A stretch of 64,000 bases of DNA from Antitrichia curtipendula (taxonomy: Eukaryota; Streptophyta; Bryopsida; Hypnales; Leucodontaceae): the NCBI GenBank assembly GCA_951230915.1, contig OX579633.1, forward strand, positions 3,224,001 to 3,288,000, written 5' to 3'. Shown piece after piece: positions 49,381-60,460 of this stretch (the first letter of the stretch is position 1; every line of letters starts with the position of its first letter). The notes below the pieces were generated by a model. The model had not been told where the DNA came from, did no database searches, and worked only from the letters and a program-made list of their open reading frames with translations. The position numbers and the translations under genes are program-made.

Positions 49381-52300
49381 ATGGCCCTGCATGATAGAAC
49401 AAATATATATAGAACAGCCGGGAGCTATACACCAAGTTGTATCCTTCCGCCAAAATACAGGCCAGTAATATGTAGAGGCCAAAAATCCATTGATCAGCCT
49501 GCCAGGGTAGACTTTGCAGCCATGCGCTTAGCAGGGAATTGCAATATAGACTTGTGGTTAGACGGCTTGATTTATCCAGAACATCCGGTAACCCGAAAAC
49601 CTCCACAATTCCATGACTTGAAATCATTCCTGTGCTTTCTTGGTGACGGGCTTACCGACTTCTATGGCTATGTCCAATCTCTACACAATGGGACTGATGT
49701 TCGCCTGAGAGAATACATGCTACGATGTTCTGAATTAACACAACAATTACAAGAATTGGTCATGGAGCGGAATTTGAGTATTTTACAGCTGCAAGCCGAC
49801 AAGAGTGCCCTACAGAATGTTGTTGCGTCTTCTGAATTGCAAGTGTCGTTGTTGCTAACTAATATGCATGAGGTGGAGACTGGCCGTGAGGAGCAAGTAA
49901 GGCAATTACAAGCTGAAATTGCTGCACACGTTGAGAATAAAAGAAGGCACATGGAAGAAACCACTACGGAGGTCAATACCTTGATAGATACCAACACGGA
50001 GCAAATCAACCGCATAAAGGTTTGTCATGAAGACCAACTTCGAGATCTCAATGTTGAACTTCTGGAAACCAATAATAACTTGAACCAACTGCGTCTTCGG
50101 TTTCAAATTCTGTCGAATTCTCCCATCCAACTAGCAAGCGGCCGAAAGAGGAAGGACTTGAGTGATCTGTCGTCAAAAGGGAGACACGTCGAGTGAAGCA
50201 AGCAGTCAGGTAAATCTTCTTGTAAATTACTTGCACAATATTATGATAGGCTTCGATCATTCTTCACATGTGATTGAGGTCGCATTGTCTCCCATATGAA
50301 TGTGCTCATTGTGTGTTTACATCTTGTGGTTGATCAACTGATTGTTGTGGCAGATACCTCCTTCAACCTGCCACAGTGAGATCTATCCAGAACACTAATG
50401 CGAGCACAGGAGCACGGAAGCGCATTTGCGGTCCCATTGGCAGCCAACAATCTACAGCCGCGGTATTTGCTAACATCCTGACGAAAGGAGAGGCTGCAGC
50501 TATGATGGCGGCCCCTAAATTGCATGCAACAAGTACCCAGATTGTAGGCAATGTCCTTAAGTCAATTCGCTGTGAGGTTGGTCCTCACGAAATCCTCGCA
50601 GTTTGTGATCGTTCTGGCGTTTCTCACAAAGGCTACACCTCAATCTACAAGACATCTAGGGCTGGCATTCGGCATGTAGATTCCAAATTGACTCAGCATA
50701 TACTACCAAATCCACATCAGGTACGCACGCCTCCTTCATGTATCATGCTTGTTTTTGTGATATTTTATGCTGATAATAACGCTTTGGCGGCATGCCATTG
50801 TAAGTGTCTAAAGTAATCAGTATTGGCAAACTTGCCAGGGTTGAACCTATTATTTGGATTGATTTAGGAGTGTGTTTTGGGTCATAGGTGGGACTTCTGA
50901 GAACTGAACTGAATTCAAACTTGAGGAAGTATGTGGGAGACTATTACCACATCAACAACTCTATGGAGCTTCCACATGATTCCAACAGGAAACAAGACTC
51001 TAAACAGAAACCTGGTCCCACTCATTTGCATCTCAATGAATCAAACACCTTCTTTGTAGACCTGGAGACCGTGATGAAATCAATGGTGCACTTCTACAAA
51101 TTTACACCTGAAGGTTTGCTCACTTCTTGATCATTGAGTGTTATTAATTTATCTTTCATTTTGTGACTCTCTGTAATGTTAGCCTGTAGCCTGAGTGCGG
51201 GAGCATTCCAAATTGCCCGATGTATTCAAGTTAATTTGCAGTGGACTTATTGCCGCACTACCTCTCAGAATCTTTTAAAACTGTACCATGTGCATATATG
51301 GCCTAATTGATTTGTTTTTTCTTTGATGTGCTCCAAACAGAACTGAATGGTGCCCCGCTGATTTTCGTCCTCAAAATGGACGAGGCAGAGATCATCAAAC
51401 AACAGAAGCTTGAGCGGCTTGGCATTTCAATCATGAATCGAGCTGTCAACCCTGATATCACTCACGACGATCCAAATTTTTTCAGTGTACAGTCAGATAC
51501 CAACATTTGGCCAATTGCAACATTTCGTGTGATCAAAGAGTCTCATGCATGCTTGAAATGGGTACTAAATCAAACTAGTATTCCTACTGTGATTAAGGGT
51601 CACTCAAGTGGCCAAAAACTTGTTGTTGAACACATTGGAGAATTTGCAGTGGAGTGGCATTTGGCTTGTGACATGAAGACTATTAGTGCTTATATGGAAT
51701 GAGTCATGGGCCCACGGCAAAGCATCCTTGCATTTATTGTTGGCAAGAACGGGTCCAAACTCAAGTCCTGACAACCACCAACCACTCAAGCAACATCCAT
51801 CGAAAAGGCCAAAAGAACATGGGACGGAGGGTTGTTCTCCACGTTGATTGGGAATGCGCCTATGAGAGGATCAGATGGCCCAGGACTTTGGGACCCCATA
51901 CTAGACATCCCCTTGAGCCGGGTGCACATCTGCATGTTGCACGCACAATGTCGAATAATGGAGAAGATTATCCACTTACACCTCTGCTATGTTTGGAACT
52001 TGAAAGATGCCAACCTGAGAAGAGAAGTTGTAAGTGCCATGGAACATGCTTTGTCCAAGGCGGGGGTGGCTGGAGGATCAGTTGTCCTCACCAAAGATCC
52101 TAGACTTTCTGGCAAGAACTCGGACTTGCCGAACAAGCTGTCATTTAATGGCGCTGCTTGTCGAAGGATGTTTAAACCTAGCTCGTGGTCCAACTTGGAC
52201 CAAACATGGAAAGACGTTTGTGAAGCGGAGCGAAATACCTCAAATCAAGGTCGAGCGAAGAGAGAACGCTAGAATATGTGGGCTGCATTTGCCGACCTGC

Positions 52301-53052
52301 AAGTCTATTTCAGTAGTATGCAATTATCTGTTAGGCAGAAAACTGAATACAAGGGAAAAGTGGAGAAGTGGGGCAGATTATTTCTCAAGGCATTCGGCGA
52401 ATCTCATGTCACACACTACGTGGTTAGTTATTTCTTCCCTTTCCTTTCTGCTTATTGCTTATTTCAAGTTACATGTACCTAAGACTAAAATTACCCAGTG
52501 TTAGTTCAGTGCACCAGCTACGGATTCGCACTAGTCGTTGATACATTGTAATTTATGCAATTCAATTTATCCTATAGCCTTCACTGCTTTCTTTAATACA
52601 TTCCCCTCATATTGTTGCAGCACTGCTTGGTGAAACACTCTACATGGTTTGTAGATACTTATGATAGCCTGGCTGCTTGGTCTACGCAAGGGATGGAAAA
52701 ATCCCATTACACCGCCAAAAGTGCCTTCCACAAACACACGCAGCACTCCGGAACATCTGCTCATAGAAGCCCAATCATCCAGACATACGAATGGTGGTTT
52801 CGTACAATTCAACACAGGGAGTATGAACTAACAGGGAGGATGCTCCAGCCTGCTAGTGATCCTACAATTGATCTGGCTTTAAAGGAGAGAAGACGCCAAA
52901 GTTCTATTTCTTCCTCAGCTCTCACCAAACATGCAGAATGGAGGCAGAGGAGGATTCGGATTGGCAGTGTATGGGCCCCAAATCCCCGAGTAGAACAGCC
53001 TGCAGAAGCCCAAAGCGATGAGGAACCGGATGAGCTTCCTGTCCTAGTATAA
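49381..53052 (+). pseudogene. RAG1/Transib-like DDE transposase, decayed copy
   Basis: Five exons: 49381-50209, 50354-50720, 50888-51113, 51341-52422, 52621-53052 (about 980 codons). Residues about 110-240 are coiled coil, followed by a basic 'GRKRKD' signal. Catalytic candidates are D at 51379-51381 ('LKMDEAE'), D at 51670-51672 ('LACDMKT'), CIYC at 51729-51740 and E at 52696-52698 ('WSTQGMEKSH'). D to D is 97 residues (108 in RAG1), D to CxxC about 20 (19), D to E about 276 (254). The block H-x4-H-x13-W-x3-G-x-E has exactly the spacing of RAG1 H937, H942, W956, G960 and E962. A helical insert with 'VHICMLHAQCRIMEKIIHLH' separates D2 and E, as in RAG1 and hAT. Lesions: a frame change between about 50163 and 50196; a one-base loss near 51697; a compensating shift at about 51770-51830; and TAG at 52270-52272. 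RAG1 numbering is from memory. Confidence 0.75.
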
Positions 53053-53608
53053 GTCCAACAAATATTTGAATGTTTCAATCTTATTCTGATAGGAACTCAT
53101 CAAGAGTAACTATGTTCAATTTCCAATTTTGCACTGCTCCACAGATCTCTTAGCACTGTCCTTTGTACTAGTCATCCAATCCCAATCTAGTTACGCAAAG
53201 TATTGCCTTCATTTTCATTAATAAAAGCCAGTGTTCAATCCCGCTACTTTGTGTGACCAACAATTTCTCTTCAAACCACAGTCTGTGCTGCAATGACCGC
53301 CACAGCAAGTGGCGCAAATACTAGTACCACATCATGTGGTGAATTTTATATCCTGTTGTAAGCTAAAGGACGTGGTGAAGGCAGCACCCGCAAGTACCTG
53401 CTTTTCAATTAAATAATACCTTGGTGTACCAGATTGCAGGGTTGACAGTGAATGGCCTGCAAGTTTCTGCCAATAGGAACAGTAGTTCATACAAGGAGCC
53501 ATCATGTTCTAGTGAGCCCCCTTGAGCGGGAATAGGGGATTTCTTCCGTCCTTGAGGTGTTACTATTAAAACGTATTACTTCTATTTCACTAAAGGGGTC
53601 TCTCTAAG
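53053..53608. other. Right subterminal region of the element
   Basis: Non-coding between the transposase stop and the right TIR. It contains two AATAAA-like polyadenylation candidates (near 53218 and 53412). Nothing else is recognised. Confidence 0.4.
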
Positions 53609-53640
53609 GGGCACTTGGAGGGCCCATTTTTGCTCTAATG
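53609..53640 (-). repeat. Right terminal inverted repeat of the 14.8-kb element
   Basis: 32 bp ending in ..TTTTTGCTCTAATG, the inverse of the left end with one mismatch. Followed by the pentamer ATTAT. Confidence 0.85.
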
Positions 53641-56540
53641 ATTATTCTAGTTGTTCCTTTTGCAACTACAAAGTGGTTGCATGCTCTTTAAAGGATTCAA
53701 AAACATTTGAAGAGTTTTAGCCATGTAAAGAACATGGCAGCCTAAAAGTATCTGATGGATGACAGAGAATCTTTCTATATATAATTTTGTATGCAAAGAG
53801 GTCTTGTCTAAAAAAACCAAGAGTCAACATTTTTACCTCCAATAAATGCTTTTGGTTCTTTTGACCCCCTAAAGGCCAATTGAACAAACAATTGAAAATC
53901 TGTATAGATTCCTATAAAGTCAATTTGGGTTGGATGTTTACAAAATTTTTACATATTAAAGTATAAACATGTATCCCCTTAGTGGGAGTATAATTTTTTT
54001 CTAATTAAGGGCCCAAATCCATATTTATGTTGTTCTAAACGTTTTTGGCAATTCAAGCAATTTGAGCATCTTTTGCTAAAATCCTTGTCTATTTTTGAAA
54101 TTTGACATGTATATAACTAATAAAATATGGCATAAAATTGTCCCAAAATGACAAATTTTAGTTTTCAAATCACATTCTAAGAGGAGTCAAACTTTGTTAG
54201 CTATGTCAAGGGAGTTTCAAGAAGAAAAAAAATCTTCTACTTTAAGTCCTATTATCTTGCAATTTCTGAAGTCAAAGTTCTAGAATTTTTTTCCCACATA
54301 TTCCAAATGTTTGCCTTTAACTTTTCACCATTTGGATTTCATACAAAAAACTTCCTCATTGCACAAGAAATCATCAAAAAATGACTAGTGTATTGCCAAT
54401 TCACTTAATTACCTTGCATTGCAAGGTAATTTAGAGTAAGCTAGACTCTATATTTCCTTCTAAATTTTTTTATAAGTGAACCTAATGTCATATAATTATT
54501 AATGGTCAAAATTTTCATTTTTGTGTAGAGAAAAAATTTTACTTCAAGAGGGCTTGAAGTCTGCTCACCCTATTTTATAAGAATAAAAAAAAATTGGTTT
54601 TCTTACTTCAAATGTTATAATCTTTCAATCTGCGTGGTCAAATGGGTTGAAATGTTTTCCATTTACTGCTTTACTTGTATAATACACTTTTGTATGGTTG
54701 GAATTCAAAAAAAAGTTTAATTTTTAATTTTAGACAATGCAATGAAAATTAATAGTTTTGGATTTTTTCTCTTCCAAAACGCCCTCCAACCTTTAGAGTT
54801 TAAGCCAATGATTCACATGGTACCCCAAAAGATGGTTTCTACAATGACCAACCCATCATTTCAAGGCTGACCCTTAAAGGATGTTGAGGCCAAAAATTGG
54901 TCAATCGATGACTTCATTATTCAGTGTAGAAACAATTAATGTATATAATGGTCCAATAATCACAACATTTTGGAGATTACCTTGGTCATAGGAGGCTACA
55001 TCCTTTTAGGATTAAGAACTTCATCTATATCCTTTATTCTCCTTGTTCAACAAACTCTTTCAATGCTTCTTCCAATTTATTGCTTCTATTGTGTTTTTAA
55101 TATTTTATTGTTTCTATTTTATTTTTAATATTTTAATTTCATATTTCATTGGATTCTTTTATTTCATTTCACCAATTCATAATGAGTCTATTTTCTACAA
55201 GCGACATTTTGCCATTCAACCTAATATAAACAACAATGACATGCCCTAAGGAAATAAAATGAAGATGATAGCATATTTTGCCAAAAATCTAAGCCCTTAG
55301 TGAATATATTCGCCAATAGTGTATGCCTATCACAAAGTTGTAGCCTATTTTTGTCATCTTTTTTACCATCGCCAAGCTTGCATTAGAAGCACATCATAAT
55401 CCTAAACTTTTGCTAGCTTTCCACACGCTTTACCATAGATAGGGTTTCAAGTTGGGCTTGTAGCCTGTCACAATTGTACAAGCAAAGTTATCCATTGCTA
55501 GCAACTATTGCACATTTTTGTAAATATTTTATATTAGCATATCCATTGCCAACAACAATTGCACATTTTTTTGTGAATATTTTATGTTGCCATGTACACT
55601 TGACAAGTTTTGCTCTACTATAGGAAGTGGTCCTTGGTGGCATTTGGTCAATTTGGGTTATTGTGAAAATTTGTAGAAAATTTAAGAAGGACGAGATTCG
55701 CTCATCTCCTCATTTTGTATTTGGTTTTATAGTTGTACCATTGATCTTTGTTATGATTGTGTATATTTTGAAGAGAATGGGCCTAGTTGGGTGATTAAAA
55801 AATGATTGTGATTTTGTCTTGTTGATTCTAGAGTTGTTCCAATGGCTACTAAATTGTTGATTTTGCTCCTTGTGCATTATTTAAACTAGGATTTCTTTAA
55901 GTTTCACCAATGTGCATCAATGCTAATTTGTTTCTCTTTGTGTATTTCATTTTTGTTTGTGTTTTGAGAGAAATGGATTCTAATTGATCCATAACTTTGG
56001 AGTGGAGGTAAAGAAGGGACTTGATCATGTAGATTTTGCTGGAACACAAATAGAGATTGCACTTGATTTGTTGCATGCATGAATAGAACTCTTACCTATA
56101 GAAGTGTTCATAGTGAAAGGAAAGATACCCGAAAAGAAGACAAAGTCCATCACTGGCAATTCTCTGAAGAAGTATTTTTGTAGCAACCATAATATAGACA
56201 ATCTTGGCACATTGTGGGTGTTGAAGAAGACTAGCACAATTCCCTCTGAGGTGTTAATTCCAAAGTCAACAATCGCAAAATCATCATGTAATAATACGGC
56301 AATTTTGTTGTTGTCAACTTCACTACAAAGTAATATGGCTATGAAGTTGGTTTATCTTGGAGGCCTACCTGATTTGGCTTCACTGCTAAAAGAATTAGAA
56401 GAGATAAGCTTTCATGATCCCAACTTTCATATTTGTGCTTTCTAGGGTTTAGAAAGAAGTCTTCAAAAATATATTCTTCTGCAAAATGTTTATGTTAACA
56501 TGTAAAAAAACATATTTTAGGTGATGTTTAATATAATAAT
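53641..56540. other. AT-rich DNA outside the element, piggyBac-like copy 4
   Basis: About 53870-54808 is a diverged piggyBac-like copy: left 'gaccccctaaaggcc', right 'cctttagagtttaa', with the 'ttcttacttcaaatg..aatcttt' block shared. From 54810 to 56540 only short AT-rich frames occur. The plus-strand frame 56104-56445 has no recognisable domain, though it could be an outlying piece of the transposase relic at 57.5-60.5 kb. Confidence 0.45.
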
Positions 56541-56711
56541 CAATGTCCAAGTTGATTGATTTTAGGTAAGGTCAAATCTAACAACCTTTTGTTTTTATGT
56601 CAACAATGACATCTAGTGTAACATTTTGATGTTACATTGGACGTCATTGTTGACATAAAAACAAAGGTTGCTAGATTCTATGTCACCTAAAATCAATCAA
56701 CTTAAACATTG
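56541..56711. repeat. Foldback palindrome with ~75-90-bp arms
   Basis: The left arm begins 'caatgtccaagttgattgat' and includes 'gtttttatgtcaacaatgac'. The right arm is its near inverse with a loop of only a few bases near 56634. A half copy is at 27024-27108. The transcript would form a microRNA-like long hairpin, but no mature product can be inferred. Confidence 0.7.
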
Positions 56712-58439
56712 AGAAACTCTGGTTTCTTATAGTGACAACAAATTGTAATGGCTTCTTGTTTTTAAAAGCACACGAGATCTAAAATGTATAAGTTTTATTT
56801 ATACAAGTAAAGATTTAATTTTGTGTTTATCTATGTCAAACACGTCCAAAATTCAAACACCTCCAAAATTCATAGTTTATTCTAAGAGATGTATAGTGTC
56901 CATAAAATGCATGCTTTGATTCCAAGCCACAACAAACTAATAGATAATTGAATGATTAGAATGCTAATTTGGGCAAGTTTAGGTGCAATTCATCAAATAG
57001 TTGAGCCTAAAAATTAAACATTTTTTCTTATAGAACATGCTAAACATTGATTGGAGTATTGCAGAAGCAATGGTTGTAATGATCATTCACAAGTAGAACA
57101 AAGTTTTCATTACCTAGAGAGAATTATTTTTTCCCAACTTCCAACAGTATTCCAAAGATACAGTATTTCATGAAATGAAATTGATAATTGATAGTAAAAC
57201 AATAAGGTAGTGGTGCTCAATTATCAATCCCAATTATGCCAACTTCAACAATGTATAAAACAACACACAAAACAATATCAAAGTGTGAAACTAATCAAAA
57301 GATTGATTTTTTTTTGCAATGTATAGGCACTAATGTTTCTTGTATGTGGCTACTAGCAGGTGACCAACCTTAATGTAGAAGATGAGCTTCCAAAAAAAAT
57401 GAAGAGGAACTATGAAAGTCATAGCAAATTTTAGGATTCTTGGGTTGCTAAAATATTGCGGACAGACATAACTATTTGAGTCGACGAAAAGTACCATAGT
57501 ATCAAGTGCATCATTCTTAGTAGTCACAGGACGTGTGAAACTACTTGCATCCAAGCTTGATACCATCTTAAAGCATGTTAGTCACCAGAAAACAAAGAAA
57601 GATCTACTGCATTTGGAAGTCAAAGAAGGAGAGTTTTATGTTTATGAGAATTGCAAGCATGCTACCAACATGAGACTTTATAAAACAAGGAATAAGGATT
57701 CTGTAGAGTTGCTTATTGTAAAAGGAATGAAGGGTGAAAGAGTAAAAACAAATTCAATTTGCACTGATTTTTCATTTGTTAGCCCAACGTCCTTCTATGC
57801 TTGAATACGAAGCATGTCAGTCTTTATTCAAGTTTTTACATGTCCCTGGTCCGTTGAAGTTTCATTTTAGGTTGGAAAATGACTGATGCAATGTTGAAGT
57901 AGGTACTATAACAAAACCATGTAGTCATGCAATCGTCCAAATTTTTGTTTATATCATGTGACAAAGTAACGACCAAAACCATGTTGTCATGCAATTGTCC
58001 AAATTTTTGTCTATATCTTATGACGAAGTAGCGACCATAGATAATTAGTCTTGAATCTCCATCCATGTCTAATACATTAGTGAGTGGCGTTGATTTCCTT
58101 TACTAGTTGGATTAGAGCAAGTTGATGTTTCACCCACTATAGAGAATCTCACTAATATTATAATTTCAATTCTTGAGATTGTTGAGAAGACAAGGGGGAT
58201 TTCCAGGGAGCAAGTCAATAGCATGTTGGTATCATTTAGGATAGATGGGTTTTAGTGTTTTAGGGCATAAAGAATGGAGTTACAAAAAAATCCAACAATC
58301 TACAACTCTTTTTTTAGAGGGGATTCATTGTATGGCTCACCATACAAATTTAGACGTTGCTCACTTGAGCAAACTCCTTGTTGTGGATAAAAAAAAGAAA
58401 TGTCAAAAAATAGTCCAATGACCAGGCTATTACTAGGAA

Positions 58440-59370
58440 TTTTTTTGATGGCAATGTGAAAAACCTTAATCATTGACAATAGGTGAGAATGATGGGTAAA
58501 GAGTGTTTCTTTTAGAAAAATCAATTGTCCATGGTGAATCTCCAAAGGGTATGAGATATTTTGAAGATAGATCACTCATTGTCAAATACAGAAATTGTGT
58601 TCAAAGTTGAATTTTAGACCCCATTTAGGCATAGTAGAATAACTTTTTTCAAACAAATTTGAACTAAGTTAATGTGGGTAATCAAGCTAAATTTCATCTC
58701 CAAAAATCCATTTGGTATTTTGAAACTCCAAATAAAAGTTATGAACAAATTTAAGAGAGGGTTTGGATGGGACATTTTTTTGAACATTTTCAAATACTCT
58801 CTTAAATTTGCCCATAACTTTTAGTTGGAGTCTCAACATCCCAAATGAATTGTTAAAGATGAAATTTAGCTTCATTATCTATATTAATTTAGTTAAATTT
58901 TATTTTTTAAGAGTTCTTTTACTATACCTAAATGGATTCTGAAATTCAACTTTAAATACCATTCCTACATTTGACTGCACTTTGAGTGATTGAGCTCTTA
59001 TCAATCCTAGTTTATATATCCTACACAATTTTTTTTACCTACTACCATCCACTTGTATAAATAAATTTCCTTCTTAACTTCAAACATACCAAACTAAATG
59101 GCTTATGATGCTAGTTGGAAAACATTAGAGTTCTCCAATTTTTTTGGCAACTAGCTTCAAAAGCCACTTCATTTGACTTAATTTGTTTTATTTGCCAATT
59201 AATCACCGTACACTTCGAAGCAGGTGATTATTAAACATACCTTTGTTGCATCCTCATTATTGAGTCTTGACATCCTTTGCGGAAGTCATACAAGTTTGCT
59301 ACATTTGGCAAGCCGCCTAATAGACTTGTCATGTCACTTTTGGATGGCCCTCTAGAGGCAATAAGATTCA
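58440..59370 (-). mobile_element. Element R, inverted copy inserted in the hAT relic
   Basis: The reverse complement follows 16930-18040 in order: the 'caattgtccatggtgaat' block near 58526, the foldback at 58589-58965, then the inverse of the 'gacaattgaaacaaattaag' block near 59190 and 'ggccctctagagg' near 59348. Inserted within, and so younger than, the transposase relic. Confidence 0.5.
58589..58965. repeat. Foldback palindrome, copy 2
   Basis: It is the same family as 17339-17716, with mirrored 'tttcatctccaaaaatcc' type blocks and arms of about 170 bp. Confidence 0.7.
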
Positions 59371-60460
59371 ATGGATCGTTAAGACTTGTTGGATCTCAAT
59401 GTTGAGTCCAATCCAAAGGGTGATTGACGAGTATAAGACCTTGATTATGAAAATGACTAAGGACGCATTCAAGCACAAGGATGTTGAATCTAACTAGGAG
59501 TCAATGTGCAATGTACAAGTCATTCTTGGATTGACGTGCTTGCTTCCTTTGCTTGTTGTTCATTCTCTGATCAAATTTATCCAAGGACGAGATGTTTATG
59601 TGTGTGACTATGTAGTGGCAGTTAAACAATGTTAATTGCAGCTCTACTAGTTTTATCTTGATCTAGCTACTAGATTTGACACCCTTGCTTTTGGAGACTT
59701 CACGTCAATCCTTGACTGTGTTCACCCCATTGTTTCCATAATGTGGCAGGCTCCGTACTTGGATTTGAATGGTACAAATATTGAACACCTTGCCTTTTTT
59801 ACCAAAGCTAACTTTTGGTAGGCTACTCGTCCTTACCTCATCATTAGAAAACTAGAGATGGTGACAAAGGAGATTTTTGTTGACATTGTTGAAGTTATGA
59901 AAACTTCATGTGTTGGCGTTGTAGAAACTTTAATGAAATAGCTAACAACTCGTTTTTCAGAGTCCACTTTGATGGATCCTCACTTGGTTTTTGTTACCCA
60001 TAGTATTGGTTGCAAAAAGAGAATTCTATTGAGCTTGATCTAGAGACTGCATTCCCAATGCATTTGAGTATTGCAAAAGCTCAATATATTGTGGATCGTG
60101 AAGTAAAGGATTCATTTGAGGTTGTATACATTGTTCTTGCTTTGTTGTTTGCTCAAACCTTAGACATACAATCTTTTTTGTTCAAAGTAATTATGCAATC
60201 TAATGCAATGGCAACTCTGCAACAATCTTTTGACACAAATCCATTTACTTAGATTTGGAGATCGATCACTGCAAATACTTTTCTCAAGAGGAGCTATTGG
60301 AGTACCATAAACTTGCAAACAACACCTTAATGCAAGTCCTTAGTAGCGTTGAAGATGAGAGAATGTTTTCAACATTGAACTTCATGAAGACAAAGCTTTG
60401 AAATCGACTTCAAGACCACTTGCCAATAGTAATTGGAGTGTATTCCTATAGCCAGTTTAC

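Larger units (their letters stand above)
38836..53640. mobile_element. 14.8-kb TIR transposon with RAG1-like transposase
   Basis: The left terminus (38836-38867) begins CATTAGAGCAAAAATGGG. The right terminus (53609-53640) is its inverse, 31 of 32 positions matching. Flanking pentamers are ACTAT (38831-38835) and ATTAT (53641-53645), a likely 5-bp target duplication with one later change. The interior is visibly less AT-rich than the flanks and holds three multi-exon genes. These are an unrecognised protein (minus, 39571-41220), a RING protein (minus, 41639-45467) and a DDE transposase (plus, 49381-53052). The first two run head-to-tail and diverge from the transposase across a roughly 3.9-kb central spacer. 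That spacer contains AT-rich nested insertions (about 46250-47908), E2F-like sites and a telomere-type motif. Lesions in two genes indicate an inactive copy. A 5-bp duplication is typical of RAG/Transib elements, but the CATTAG terminus differs from their usual CAC-type start. Confidence 0.8.
57535..60460 (+). pseudogene. hAT-like transposase relic
   Basis: The 5' part (57535-57804) encodes a Lys-rich segment with 'CKHATNMRLYKTRNKDSVEL', resembling the zinc-finger region of plant hAT-like transposases. The 3' part (about 60271-60452) carries the typical C-terminal dimerisation segment, read as 'SVEDERMFSTLNFMKTKL', stop, 'NRLQDHLPIVIGVYS'. Many stops and shifts lie between. The middle is interrupted by an inverted copy of element R with its foldback (58440-59370). 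A 66-bp tandem duplication is at about 57905-58035. The segment is dead; superfamily assignment rests mainly on the C-terminal block. Confidence 0.55.

Noticed and set aside
49381..53052. Zisupton/KDZ or hAT assignment of the large transposase
   Set aside because: Expected KDZ cysteine-rich motifs and the hAT C-terminal dimerisation signature are not seen, and a 5-bp rather than 8-bp duplication is suggested. The RAG1-type block fits better.
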